64,000 bases of DNA from Herbaspirillum sp. YR522 (GCF_000282575.1 NZ_AKJA01000104.1:1-64000); one strand, 5' to 3'; shown: positions 1 through 11,355, counted from the stretch's first letter. Notes: generated by a model from the letters alone, not told the origin. Program-made: numbers and translations.

Positions 1-106
1 CCGGCTTCTTGGCGGCGACCGCCTTCTTCGGAGCGGCGGCCTTGGCGGCTACCGGCTTCTTGGCAGCCGGCTTCTTGGCTGCTGGCTTCTTTGCTGCTGT
101 TGCCAT
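1..106 (-). CDS. Histone H1-like Ala/Lys/Pro-rich protein, N-terminal part (cut by window edge)
   Basis: The first 35 codons of a minus-strand gene are visible, starting at the ATG at 106-104 with a GGAG ribosome binding site just upstream; the rest lies beyond the window edge. The visible protein is made almost only of AAKKPA-type repeats, like the lysine-rich C-terminal tail of histone H1. Such repeats in Burkholderiales proteins bind DNA non-specifically and compact the nucleoid, which is family knowledge. A second gene of similar composition with a SWIB domain starts at 11582; whether this one also carries a folded domain cannot be seen. Confidence 0.8.
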   Translation of the reverse strand, partial: MATAAKKPAAKKPAAKKPVAAKAAAPKKAVAAKKP

Positions 107-241
107 TTTGTTTCTCCTTCTTCACGTGATGGAAAAAATCAAGCTTGATATAAGAAACCCTCCCGCGCCATCGCGATGACCCAGGCGGATTATTCATCGG
201 CACAAGCATTGCCTTTCGCTTGCGCTAATGAATTCGGCACC

Positions 242-283
242 AGCTGAACTGCAGCATCCCCTTACCTATGCTGCGCTTCAGCT
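242..283. repeat. Imperfect inverted repeat (7 + 7 bp stem)
   Basis: AGCTGAA and GCAGCAT on the left arm pair with ATGCTGC and TTCAGCT on the right arm, with a 2x2 internal loop and a 10-nt apex. It lies in the leader region of the H1-like gene. No T-run follows on either strand, so it is not a simple terminator; it could be an RNA structure or a protein-binding dyad. Confidence 0.6.
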
Positions 284-353
284 ATCTGGCTTGCCATCCC
301 CGGGCGAATCCGCATATCGGGCGGTCCGTCGACACGAAGGGAGGCGTTAGGCC

Positions 354-386
354 AAAAAAAACGCCAGCGTTCTCAGACGCCAGCGT
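354..386 (-). terminator. Rho-independent terminator, probably of the nrdAB transcript
   Basis: Read on the minus strand, two copies of ACGCTGGCGT flank the 6-nt loop CTGAGA and can pair over 10 bp (two G-U wobbles in the middle), followed directly by a run of eight T. On the plus strand the same sequence is only a direct repeat, and the G-U pairs become A-C mismatches, so the orientation is clear. The nearest upstream minus-strand gene is nrdB. Confidence 0.75.
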
Positions 387-605
387 CGGAATAGCATTCC
401 TGAAAAACCTTTGGGTTTTTCAAAGGAAAAGCCGCCCGACCCGACACAATGGGGGTGAGCGGCAATAACAGAGAAGAACGATTCGGTCTCTGACTGTTCA
501 TTAAATTGGCGATCGCCTTTCAGTTTCGTTAGTCGGGCATCTTGCAAGCTACCCGACTACCGTTGTGCAACGTGTCTCGCTAAAGGGCACTGAGGAGACT
601 GCACT

Positions 606-1745
606 TCATTCCCAACTCAACGCGCCCCCGGTCTGGTATTCGATGACTCGTGTCTCGAAGAAGTTGCGCTCCTTCTTCAGATCGATCATCTCGCTCATCC
701 ACGGGAACGGATTTTCTTCTTGTGCGAACAATGGGTCCAATCCGATTTGCTGTGCGCGACGATTAGCAATGAACCGGAGATAACCCTTGAACATCGGCGC
801 ATTCAACCCGAGCACGCCTCGCGGCATTGTATCCTCTGCGTAACGATATTCCAACTCTACCGCGCTTAAAAACAACGATTTGATTTCGTCGCGGAACTCG
901 GGTGTCCACAGATGCGGATTTTCCATCTTCACGGTGTTGATCAGATCGATGCCGAAGTTGCAGTGCATCGACTCGTCGCGCAGGATGTACTGGTACTGCT
1001 CGGCCGCGCCCATCATCTTGTTCTGGCGACCCAGCGCCAGGATCTGGGTGAAGCCCACATAGAAGAACAGGCCTTCCATGATGCAGGCGAAAACGATCAG
1101 CGACTTCAACAGCTTCTGGTCGTTCTCGGTGGTGCCGGTCGTGAAGGCAGGATCGGTCAGCGTGTTGATGAACGGGATCAGGAACTCATCCTTGTCGCGA
1201 ATCGATTTGACTTCGTGATAGGCGTTGAAGATCTCGCCCTCGTCCAGGCCCAGCGACTCGACGATGTACTGGTAGGCGTGGGTGTGGATCGCTTCTTCGA
1301 AGGCCTGGCGCAGCAGGTACTGGCGGCATTCGGGCGCGGTGATGTGGCGATAGGTGCCCAGCACGATGTTGTTGGCGGCCAGCGAATCGGCGGTGACGAA
1401 GAAGCCCAGGTTACGCTTGACCAGGCGACGCTCGTCCTCGGTCAGGCCATTGGGGCTCTTCCATAACTCGATGTCGCGCTGCATGTTGATTTCCTGCGGC
1501 ATCCAGTGGTTGGCGCAGCCGGCCAGGTACTTGTCCCAGGCCCACTTGTACTTGAACGGCACCAGCTGGTTGACGTCGGTATGACCGTTGATGATGCGCT
1601 TGTCGGCAGCGTTGACGCGCATGGTGGTGTCGACCGCTGCGTCGTGCGCCATCAGTGCCGGGTTCAGCGCTGCGTCGGCCAGGTTCGGTTGCGGGTGGCG
1701 CGGCGCTGCGACCTTCGCGCCTGCTTCGTCGTCCCAAGAAAGCAT
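606..1745 (-). CDS. nrdB: Class Ia ribonucleoside-diphosphate reductase, beta (R2) subunit
   Basis: Small subunit of aerobic ribonucleotide reductase; it houses the diiron-tyrosyl radical cofactor that starts reduction of ribonucleoside diphosphates in NrdA. All expected metal ligands are visible: D120, E151, H154, E224, E258 and H261, with the radical tyrosine at Y158 in the EAIHTHAY segment. The length of 379 residues fits the family. It lies downstream of nrdA on the same strand with 154 bp between, where a GC-rich hairpin sits (1869-1889). Regulation is probably from the nrdA promoter and its NrdR-like boxes. Confidence 0.97.
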   Translation of the reverse strand: MLSWDDEAGAKVAAPRHPQPNLADAALNPALMAHDAAVDTTMRVNAADKRIINGHTDVNQLVPFKYKWAWDKYLAGCANHWMPQEINMQRDIELWKSPNGLTEDERRLVKRNLGFFVTADSLAANNIVLGTYRHITAPECRQYLLRQAFEEAIHTHAYQYIVESLGLDEGEIFNAYHEVKSIRDKDEFLIPFINTLTDPAFTTGTTENDQKLLKSLIVFACIMEGLFFYVGFTQILALGRQNKMMGAAEQYQYILRDESMHCNFGIDLINTVKMENPHLWTPEFRDEIKSLFLSAVELEYRYAEDTMPRGVLGLNAPMFKGYLRFIANRRAQQIGLDPLFAQEENPFPWMSEMIDLKKERNFFETRVIEYQTGGALSWE

Positions 1746-1868
1746 GTCTGTTCCTCTTTACTGTGTATTCAATGATGCCGGTCTGGCGGCCAGGCCGCGC
1801 ACGGGCATCTTCAAGGTGACAACGGCGCATCCGGTGAAGTTCACCGCAATGCGCCGGCTGTGATGACT

Positions 1869-1889
1869 GCCCGGGGATTTTCCCCGGGC
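1869..1889 (-). repeat. Perfect GC-rich hairpin between nrdA and nrdB
   Basis: GCCCGGGG and CCCCGGGC form an 8-bp perfect stem around a 5-nt loop, 11 bp beyond the nrdA stop codon. No T-run follows on the minus strand. It is better read as an mRNA-stabilising or attenuating structure between the two operon genes than as a full terminator. That role is inferred. Confidence 0.6.
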
Positions 1890-1899
1890 GTTATCTATA

Positions 1900-4890
<2,991 letters not shown>

Positions 4891-5182
4891 TTAGCCTCCT
4901 TGAACTTAAAGTCGGACAGCCGAACGGACTGTCCCGAGATTGCTAGATCTAAATCCCGACTTGCCTGGGATTGGCGAATGATCATGCGGTCACCGATGAC
5001 TGCCCCTTGCGCGGACATTCATGTTGACGCAAACCTGCTTGAAACCGATGAGAACACTGGAAGAAAGGGGACAGCGAGACGTTGTAGGACTTGGTTGCTG
5101 CCTCACGAACCTTTCACCTTCTGAAGCACTGCCTTGTGGACCTTCGTGGATGAGGGCCGGACCAAATTCAACTTCCAGAAAA

Positions 5183-5247
5183 ACACTACATCTAGTACCA
5201 AAAGAACTATTGGGACTAATTCTAGTATCGTGCCCGGGCGTATGCAA
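5183..5247 (-). promoter_or_regulatory. nrdAB promoter with probable tandem NrdR boxes
   Basis: On the minus strand a -35 TTGCAT (5247-5242) and a -10 TAGAAT (5224-5219) are separated by 17 nt. Two 16-bp dyads resembling the NrdR consensus ACACWATATATWGTGT lie at 5213-5228 (10 of 16 matches, covering the -10) and at 5183-5198 (12 of 16 matches). Their starts are 30 bp apart, close to three helical turns. Paired boxes overlapping a promoter are how the NrdR repressor is known to act. The rest of the 369-bp interval (4891-5182) is an untranslated leader with a small GGACAG/CTGTCC hairpin near 4914-4934. Confidence 0.65.
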
Positions 5248-5259
5248 CTGCTATTTCTG

Positions 5260-5886
5260 CTATTTTTCTGGCCTGCCCGCTTGACATTCGACGAGCCCCG
5301 CAGCAAAGCGCAATTGCGCCGGGTTAATCATTTCACCAGTGGCGGCACGATATTGCCGCCAGTCGAAAAAGGGGCCCGGGTCGGTCTTGCGACCGGGCGC
5401 GATATGCTCGTGGCCGGTCACGCAGCGCAAGGCGTAGCGCCTCTGCAGTGCTGCCGTCAGGCGCGCCAGGACCGGGTACTGGGCCGGCGCGAACGGCTCG
5501 AAGTCGCTGCCTTCGAGCTCGATGCCGATCGAAAAGTCGTTGCAGCGCTGGCGCCCTTCGAACTCGGATACGCCGGCATGCCAAGCACGTCGATGGGCGG
5601 GCACGAATTGCACCACCTCGCCGTCGCGCCGGATCAGGAAATGCGCCGAGACCCGCAATGGACGCAACTGGTCGAAATAAGGGTGGGCCTCGTAGTCGAG
5701 CCGGTTACAGAACAGGTCGGCAATATAGGGCCCGCCGAATTCACACGGCGGCAGGCTGATATTGTGGATCACCAGCAGCTCGGGCAGGCCGCCATCGGGG
5801 CGGTCATCGCAATTGGGCGAAGGTTCGCGCCGCGCCGCGCTGTACCAGCCTTCGTCGTCGATCACCGGGACGGCAGGTGCGGTCAT
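5260..5886 (-). CDS. ampD: 1,6-anhydro-N-acetylmuramyl-L-alanine amidase
   Basis: Cytoplasmic zinc amidase of peptidoglycan recycling that releases peptide from anhydro-muropeptides; in many bacteria it also controls AmpR-dependent beta-lactamase induction. Family features are visible: the early zinc histidine in LLVIHNISLPP, the SAHFLI segment, and the C-terminal GHEHIAPGRKTDPG motif carrying the second histidine and the Asp ligand. It has 208 residues. The reading frame is open further upstream, but that part would overlap the preceding gene and has no family character, so the ATG at 5886 is chosen. It lies 2 bp after the stop of the preceding small gene. Confidence 0.93.
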   Translation of the reverse strand: MTAPAVPVIDDEGWYSAARREPSPNCDDRPDGGLPELLVIHNISLPPCEFGGPYIADLFCNRLDYEAHPYFDQLRPLRVSAHFLIRRDGEVVQFVPAHRRAWHAGVSEFEGRQRCNDFSIGIELEGSDFEPFAPAQYPVLARLTAALQRRYALRCVTGHEHIAPGRKTDPGPFFDWRQYRAATGEMINPAQLRFAAGLVECQAGRPEK

Positions 5887-5888
5887 GC

Positions 5889-6185
5889 TCAGAACGACGC
5901 CAGGCGACGGTGTTCCTCGGAGCAATACAGCGCGCCGGAGGCGTGCGTGACTGCCTCGGACACCGGGAAATGGATACCGCAATGCGCGCATTGCACCATG
6001 GTCTCGGCGCCGCCGTCGGCGGAACGGCGAAAGCGCCTGGCCTTGGGCTGCGGCGCGGCGCCATCGCCCATCGGCTCGGCGCTGGCGCCACCACCTTGCT
6101 CGCCACCGCGCAGCATCGACTTCTTGGCGCGTTGGAACCACACTACCACGGCCAGCAACACTACCAGCCAGATCAGATATTTCAT
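5889..6185 (-). CDS. Small membrane-anchored CxxC protein (PP0621-like)
   Basis: A 98-residue protein with one N-terminal membrane helix (residues 2-17), a basic, Ala/Gly-rich linker, and a C-terminal module with CAHC at 66-69 and a further Cys at 88, consistent with a small zinc site. This layout matches the PP0621 family of unknown function. It overlaps the stop of ypjD by 4 nt (ATGA) and ends 2 bp before ampD, so ypjD, this gene and ampD form one translationally coupled unit. Confidence 0.75.
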   Translation of the reverse strand: MKYLIWLVVLLAVVVWFQRAKKSMLRGGEQGGGASAEPMGDGAAPQPKARRFRRSADGGAETMVQCAHCGIHFPVSEAVTHASGALYCSEEHRRLASF

Positions 6186-6994
6186 GTCAGTACCCGATGC
6201 AGCACGACTTCGAGTACGAAACGGCTGCCCACATAGGCCAATAAAAGAATTGCGAATCCTGCCAGCGTAAACGACAACGCGGTGCGGCCACGCCAACCTT
6301 GCCATCGCCTGCCCGCCAGCAACAGGCCGAACAGCATCCACGACAGCAGGGTAAACACGGTCTTGTGGTCCCAGCGGAAAGGCATGCCGAACAACTGCTC
6401 CGAAAAGCCGACGCCCGACAGCACCGTCAGCGTCAACAGCACGAAGCCGAAACCGATCAGCCGAAACAGCAGCTTTTCCATCGTCAACAGCGCCGGCAGG
6501 CGATCCAGCGCCGCGCCGAACCAGCTGGCGCCGGCCGCCGGCCCGGGCCGCGTATGCAGGCGCGACTCCTGCAGCACCATCAGCACCGCGTGGAAGGCGG
6601 CAATGGTCAGCGTGCTGTAGGCCAGGATGGAGATGCCGATATGCGCCAGGAACCACTCGGACTTGCCTGCCAGTGGCACCATGTTGCCCGGGAACATGCT
6701 GGGCAACAGCACCGACACCGCCGCCACCGGCAACACCAGCACCCGCATGCTGTCGAGCGAGAAATTGCGGTTTTCCAACCAGTAGGCCGCCACCGAGATC
6801 CACAGCGTAGCCGACAGCATGACGGCAAAACCGACCCGCATCGCTTCGGCGGCGAACATGTCGGTCAGCAGCGCGGCGCCATGCAGGACCCAGCCAATCA
6901 CGATGCCCAGGGACACCGTGTTGCGCCGTTCCGAAGGCAGGAAGGTGCAACCGATATAGAGCAGCGCGGCCAGGATGAAAAAATAGGTTTGCAT
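6182..6994 (-). CDS. ypjD: YpjD-type inner membrane protein, cytochrome c assembly (CcsA-like) family
   Basis: A 270-residue polytopic membrane protein with about eight hydrophobic segments and the conserved SEWFLAHIGISILAY region typical of YpjD/CcsA-like proteins. These resemble cytochrome c assembly proteins, but the exact role of YpjD is not established. In many proteobacteria ypjD lies next to ffh in divergent orientation. Here the two are separated by a three-gene ABC transporter operon. Confidence 0.88.
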   Translation of the reverse strand: MQTYFFILAALLYIGCTFLPSERRNTVSLGIVIGWVLHGAALLTDMFAAEAMRVGFAVMLSATLWISVAAYWLENRNFSLDSMRVLVLPVAAVSVLLPSMFPGNMVPLAGKSEWFLAHIGISILAYSTLTIAAFHAVLMVLQESRLHTRPGPAAGASWFGAALDRLPALLTMEKLLFRLIGFGFVLLTLTVLSGVGFSEQLFGMPFRWDHKTVFTLLSWMLFGLLLAGRRWQGWRGRTALSFTLAGFAILLLAYVGSRFVLEVVLHRVLT

Positions 6995-7034
6995 CGGCTA
7001 AGTTTACACCAAGTCGGCTCGCTGCCCGCTGCCA

Positions 7035-7070
7035 GGCAACGGCCCTTCTATATATAGAGGGGCCGTTGCC
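7035..7070. repeat. 36-bp near-perfect palindrome between the ABC operon and ypjD
   Basis: GGCAACGGCCC (7035-7045) and GGGCCGTTGCC (7060-7070) are fully complementary. The centre TCTATATATAGA is also self-complementary, so the whole stretch can form a cruciform with almost no loop. No T-run follows on the minus strand. It sits at the boundary between the inserted transporter operon and the ypjD unit. Confidence 0.7.
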
Positions 7071-7085
7071 GGCGGCCATGCATCT

Positions 7086-7895
7086 TCAGTCGACGGCGGC
7101 GGCCTTCATCTCGGCATGGTGGTGGCGCTGCTGCTCTTCCATCACCAGTTGCCCCAGCTCGCGCTTCAAGGCATTGAACTCGGGCGCGGCCGGATCGCGC
7201 AGGCGCGGCAGGTCGACCACGATATCGCGCTTGATGGTGCCGGGACGGTAGGTCATGACCACGATACGGTCGGCCAGGTAGATGGCTTCCTCGATACTGT
7301 GGGTAACGAACACGATGGTCTTGCTGAACTCGTCCCAGATCCGCAGCAGCTCATCCTGCAGGTTGCGGCGGGTGAGCGCATCGAGGGCGCCGAACGGCTC
7401 GTCCATGAGCATGATCGGCGAGTCCAGCGCCAGTACCCGGGCGATCGCCACCCGCTGGCGCATGCCGCCGGACAGGTCCTTGGGGAAACGACGGCGAAAA
7501 TCGATCAGCCCCAGCTTGTCGAGCAGCTGCGTGACCCGGGTGTTGACCTGGTCGCGCGCAAGGCCCTTGATCTCGAGCCCGAAGGCCACGTTCTGCTCGA
7601 CCGTCATCCAGGGAAACAAGGCGTACTCCTGGAACACCATGCCGCGATCGGGGCCCGGGTCGCTGACCTCACGGCCATCAGCCATGATGCTGCCGGCCGA
7701 CGGCGGGGCGAAACCGGCGATGGCATTGAGCAAGGTCGACTTGCCGCAGCCGGACGGCCCCAGCAGGCAGACGAACTGGCCGTCGGGGATCTCCAGGTTG
7801 ATGTCCTTGAGCGCCACCACCTCGCGCTCGTCGGTCTGGAACACCTTGTGCACGCCCGAGACCACGATGCGGGGCGACGATTGATTGGGTTTCAT
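7086..7895 (-). CDS. ABC transporter ATP-binding protein, nitrate/sulfonate/taurine (SsuB/TauB) type
   Basis: Cytoplasmic ATPase of a periplasmic-binding-protein-dependent importer, 269 residues. Visible motifs are Walker A GPSGCGKST, the Q-loop in MVFQEYALFPW, the signature LSGGMRQR, Walker B IMLMDEPFGALD and the H-loop VTHSIEEA. The family takes up small organic or inorganic anions such as sulfonates, nitrate, taurine or thiamine precursors; the substrate cannot be told from sequence. It starts 1 bp after the permease stop codon and is the last gene of the operon. Confidence 0.92.
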   Translation of the reverse strand: MKPNQSSPRIVVSGVHKVFQTDEREVVALKDINLEIPDGQFVCLLGPSGCGKSTLLNAIAGFAPPSAGSIMADGREVSDPGPDRGMVFQEYALFPWMTVEQNVAFGLEIKGLARDQVNTRVTQLLDKLGLIDFRRRFPKDLSGGMRQRVAIARVLALDSPIMLMDEPFGALDALTRRNLQDELLRIWDEFSKTIVFVTHSIEEAIYLADRIVVMTYRPGTIKRDIVVDLPRLRDPAAPEFNALKRELGQLVMEEQQRHHHAEMKAAAVD

Positions 7896-7896
7896 C

Positions 7897-8718
7897 TCAG
7901 TTCTCCAGCCCGCGATGCCAGCGCAGCATGTAATTGTTCAGGCGGCTCATGCCGATATCGATCGCCAGGCCCAGCAGGCCGATGGTGATCATGCCGGCGA
8001 TGATCTTGTCGGACCAGAAATACTCGCGTGCCTCCATGATCCGGAAACCCAGGCCATTGCTCACGGCGATCATCTCGGCCACGATCACCACGATGAAGGC
8101 GGTACCGATGCCGATGCGTACCCCCGAGAGGATGTACGGCACCGATGCCGGCAACATCACCCGCAGGAACAGGGTGCGCTGGTTGGCACCCAGGTTGCGC
8201 GCGGCCCGCAGGTAGATGCTGTCGACCTGGCGCACCCCGGCGATGGTGTTCATCAGCACCGGGAAGAACGCCCCCAGCGAGATCAGGAACAGCGCCGGCG
8301 GATTGCCCAGCCCGAACCAGAGGATCGCCAGCGGGATATAGGCGATCGGCGGGATCGGCCGCACCACCTGCACCGTCAGGTTCATCAAGCCATAGATGCG
8401 CTGGCTGGACCCCATCAGCAAACCCAGCGGCAAGGCCAGGCCGGCGCCGATCAAAAAGCCCACCACCACCCGGTACAGGCTGCCGATGGCGTCCATCACC
8501 AGCTCGCCCGAGAACAGCCAGGCCAGCCAGCTGCCGCCGCCGGCATCGTACGGCTTGGCCGGTGCGGCATATTCGAACCACTTGTGCAGCACCGCCCAGG
8601 GCGAAGGCAACACCAGCGGGTTAATCCAGCCGGCCCGCGATGCCCCCTCCCACAAGGCCAGCACGATCACCGGCACCAGCAAACCCTGCAGCACTCCCCC
8701 ATTGTTCTGCTTTGCCAT
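7897..8718 (-). CDS. ABC transporter permease, SsuC/TauC type
   Basis: Inner-membrane subunit of the same importer, 273 residues. It has about six membrane segments and the EAA-type cytoplasmic loop AARNLGANQRTLFLRVMLP that docks to the ATPase. The substitution of NLGA for the more common SLGA is a normal family variant. It starts 10 bp after the stop of the binding-protein gene. A periplasmic loop around residues 50-70 is rich in Ala, Gly and Trp. Confidence 0.92.
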   Translation of the reverse strand: MAKQNNGGVLQGLLVPVIVLALWEGASRAGWINPLVLPSPWAVLHKWFEYAAPAKPYDAGGGSWLAWLFSGELVMDAIGSLYRVVVGFLIGAGLALPLGLLMGSSQRIYGLMNLTVQVVRPIPPIAYIPLAILWFGLGNPPALFLISLGAFFPVLMNTIAGVRQVDSIYLRAARNLGANQRTLFLRVMLPASVPYILSGVRIGIGTAFIVVIVAEMIAVSNGLGFRIMEAREYFWSDKIIAGMITIGLLGLAIDIGMSRLNNYMLRWHRGLEN

Positions 8719-8728
8719 GACATCGCCC

Positions 8729-9688
8729 TTATTTGAGTTTCATGCTTTTCTTGGCTTCGTCGAGCAGGTCGGTCTTGACCCAGTCCTTGGCCAGCGGCGG
8801 CTTGGCCATCTTGCCGGTGCCGTACTTGGCCATGGTGTCGGTGGTCACCTGGATGTGCTCGGCGGTGATGTCATAGGCGTAAGGCGAATTGCCGATGGCG
8901 TCGTAGAAGTCTTCCTTGGTGATCTGGTTCTTGAAGATCACTTCACGCACGTATTTCTCGGCCACTTCCTTGTTGTCGATGAAGGTCTTGGTGGCCTCGA
9001 GGAAGCAGCGCATGAACTTCTCGGCCAGCGGGCGCTTCTCCTTGTAGAATTTCTCGGTCATCACCATGGTGCGCACCGGCTCGCCGATCGGGGTGTCGTA
9101 GGGCTTCATCACCTCTACCCCGAAGCCCTTGTTGATGGCTTGCGAGGATTGCGGCTCGCTCTGCATCATGGCGTCGATGTTCTTGCCCAGCAGCGCCTGG
9201 TTCAGGTCGGCAAAGGCCAGGTAGACGATGGTGACATCCTTGGGCGTGAGGCCATTCTGGCCCAGTTCGGCGTCGAGCAGCACTTCGTGGATGCCGCCGC
9301 GGGTCACGCCTACCTTCTTGCCCTTGAGGTCCTTGACCGACTTGATGCCCGAGTCCTTGCCCGACACCAGCCGCGCGCCGCCCTTGGCAAAGCCGGCCAC
9401 CACGTAGATCGGCGCCCCGTTGGCGCGGCCCGAGATGGCTGCCTCGGAGGCGGTGGTGCCGACATCGAGTTCGCCGGCCAGGATGCCCTGCATCACGTCG
9501 GGGCCCTTGGCGAACACCTTCTCGTCGACCTTGATGCCGCACTTCGGGGCGATTTCCTTGATGTACGACACGGCGCCGTAGTGGGCGAACTTCAGGTTGC
9601 CCAGCCGGATCACGTCATCGGCAGCGTAGCTGGTGGCCGACAAGCCGGCGCCTGCCAGCAGCGCCAGGGCGATCAGTTTCTTTTGCAT
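8729..9688 (-). CDS. ABC transporter substrate-binding protein, NMT1/SsuA-like
   Basis: Periplasmic binding protein with an N-terminal signal peptide (basic MQKK, hydrophobic core, cleavage after SYAA) and the two-lobe NMT1/THI5-like fold. Typical segments are the repeated GELDVGTTA switch region and the KDLKGKKVGVTRGG hinge. An ATG 6 nt further upstream is only 1 nt from the AGGAG, whereas the ATG at 9688 has 7-nt spacing, so the shorter form (319 residues) is chosen. It is first in the three-gene operon. The roughly 270-bp gap to ffh carries the divergent promoters and a GCCCC-TGGT-GGGGC hairpin. Confidence 0.9.
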   Translation of the reverse strand: MQKKLIALALLAGAGLSATSYAADDVIRLGNLKFAHYGAVSYIKEIAPKCGIKVDEKVFAKGPDVMQGILAGELDVGTTASEAAISGRANGAPIYVVAGFAKGGARLVSGKDSGIKSVKDLKGKKVGVTRGGIHEVLLDAELGQNGLTPKDVTIVYLAFADLNQALLGKNIDAMMQSEPQSSQAINKGFGVEVMKPYDTPIGEPVRTMVMTEKFYKEKRPLAEKFMRCFLEATKTFIDNKEVAEKYVREVIFKNQITKEDFYDAIGNSPYAYDITAEHIQVTTDTMAKYGTGKMAKPPLAKDWVKTDLLDEAKKSMKLK

Positions 9689-9961
9689 TTCCATTCTCCT
9701 GTGTGTTTATGTTCTGGACCGCTGCGCTGCGGCTGTCTCTGGTACTTTTCTGGTGCCCCTGGTGGGGCTTGCGCATGGAAAAAACATCCTCTGTATACAC
9801 AATGTGCCAGCGCAGGACAAGCTGTGTGTTACCCGTAAGTCGCCGCGACCACTGCCGGCAGGCCGCTGTAGAGAGGGTTCATCGGGTAAAATGCCGGATT
9901 GCCCGAACAATCTCGACCGCGTCGAACGCACGCCGTCGGCACCACTTCCAAGATCACAGCC

Positions 9962-11329
9962 ATGCTAGACAATCTGACCCAACGCCTCGCCAAAGTCGTC
10001 AAAACCATGCGCGGCGAGGCGCGCCTGACCGAGGCCAACACCGCCGAGATGCTGCGCGAAGTGCGCCTGGCGCTGCTGGAGGCCGACGTCGCCCTGCCGG
10101 CCGTGCGCGAATTCATCGCCAAGGTCAAGGAAAAGGCCCTGGGCGAGGACGTGATCGGCTCGCTCACGCCCGGCCAGGCCCTGGTCGGGGTGGTGCAACG
10201 CGAACTGGCCAGCCTGATGGGCGCCGACCTCGGTCCCGAGGCCTCGCAGCTCAATTTCGCCACCCAGCCGCCGGCGATCATCCTGATGGCGGGCCTGCAG
10301 GGCGCCGGCAAGACCACCACCGTCGGCAAGCTGGCCAAGTACCTGCGCGAAAACACCAAGAAGAAGGTGCTGACCGTCTCGGCCGACGTCTACCGTCCGG
10401 CCGCCATCGGCCAGTTGCAGACGGTCACGGCCCAGGCCGGCGCCGACTTCTTCCCCAGCCAGCCCACCGACAAGCCGGTCGACATCGCCCTGGCCGCGCT
10501 GGACTACGCCAAGAAGCACCACCACGGAGTGCTGATCGTCGATACCGCCGGCCGCCTGGGCATCGACCAGGCGATGATGGACGAGATCCGTGCCGTGCAC
10601 AGCGCCATCAAGCCGATCGAAACGCTGTTCGTGGTCGACGCCATGCTGGGCCAGGACGCCATCAACACCGCCCGCGCCTTCAGCGACGCCCTGCCCCTGA
10701 CCGGCATCGTACTGACCAAGCTCGACGGCGACTCGCGGGGTGGTGCGGCACTGTCGGTGCGCCATATCACCGGCAAGCCGATCAAGTTCGCTGGCGTGGC
10801 CGAGAAGCTCGACGGCCTGGAAGCCTTCGACCCGTCGCGCATGGCCAATCGCATCCTGGGCATGGGCGACATCCTGGCGCTGGTGGAAGAGGCGCGCAAG
10901 GGCGTCGACGTGGCGGCGGCCCAGGACCTGGCGCACAAGATCAAGGGCGGCGGCAAGTTCGACCTCAATGACTTCAAGGCGCAACTGTCGCAGATGAAGA
11001 AGATGGGTGGCCTGACCGGCCTGCTCGACAAGCTGCCGGCGCAGATGCAGGCAGCGGCCGGCAATGCCAACATGGATCAGGCCGAAAAGCAGGTGCGCCG
11101 CATGGAAGGGATGATCAACTCGATGACCCCGGCCGAGCGCGCCAAGCCGGAACTGATCAAGGCCGCCCGCAAGCGCCGCATCGCCACCGGCGCCGGTGTG
11201 CAGGTGCAGGAAGTCAACCGCATGCTGGCGCAGTTCGAGCAGATGCAATCGATGATGAAGAAGCTCAAGGGCGGCGGCATGATGAAGATGATGCGCAACA
11301 TGAAGGGCATGTTGCCCGGCATGCGCTGA
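9962..11329 (+). CDS. ffh: Signal recognition particle protein (SRP54 homologue)
   Basis: GTPase that, with 4.5S RNA, binds signal sequences of nascent membrane proteins and delivers them to FtsY. It has 455 residues: an N-domain four-helix bundle, a G-domain with GLQGAGKTTT (G1), DTAGRLGID (G3) and TKLDGD (G4), and a C-terminal methionine-rich M domain ending in MMKMMRNMKGMLPGM. The start at ATG 9962 matches the family N terminus MLDNLTQRL; the frame is open further upstream but without family character. A strong terminator follows at 11356. Confidence 0.98.
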   Translation: MLDNLTQRLAKVVKTMRGEARLTEANTAEMLREVRLALLEADVALPAVREFIAKVKEKALGEDVIGSLTPGQALVGVVQRELASLMGADLGPEASQLNFATQPPAIILMAGLQGAGKTTTVGKLAKYLRENTKKKVLTVSADVYRPAAIGQLQTVTAQAGADFFPSQPTDKPVDIALAALDYAKKHHHGVLIVDTAGRLGIDQAMMDEIRAVHSAIKPIETLFVVDAMLGQDAINTARAFSDALPLTGIVLTKLDGDSRGGAALSVRHITGKPIKFAGVAEKLDGLEAFDPSRMANRILGMGDILALVEEARKGVDVAAAQDLAHKIKGGGKFDLNDFKAQLSQMKKMGGLTGLLDKLPAQMQAAAGNANMDQAEKQVRRMEGMINSMTPAERAKPELIKAARKRRIATGAGVQVQEVNRMLAQFEQMQSMMKKLKGGGMMKMMRNMKGMLPGMR

Positions 11330-11355
11330 AAAAGGCCATCGTCATTCCCTCGCCA

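Larger units (their letters stand above)
107..605. other. Non-coding interval between the H1-like gene and nrdB
   Basis: No convincing gene is present. The interval holds the leader of the H1-like gene, an imperfect inverted repeat at 242-283, a minus-strand terminator at 354-386, and an A/T-rich hairpin near 402-421 (GAAAAACC, loop TTTG, GGTTTTTC). About 220 nt separate the nrdB stop codon from the terminator, enough for a long 3' untranslated region or a small RNA on the minus strand. Confidence 0.6.

Noticed and set aside
361-386. Direct repeat that might start a CRISPR-like or tandem array
   Set aside because: Only two copies, and on the minus strand they pair with each other as a terminator stem. 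No CRISPR array is seen anywhere in the window.
5887-6141. An 85-codon N-terminal extension of ampD
   Set aside because: Arg-rich, no family similarity, and fully overlaps the preceding small membrane-protein gene; the ATG at 5886 follows that gene's stop by 2 bp.
7086-9688. Naming the importer as a nitrate, taurine or sulfonate system
   Set aside because: The family is clear, but no substrate-specific neighbour or residue supports one ligand; gene symbols were left empty.
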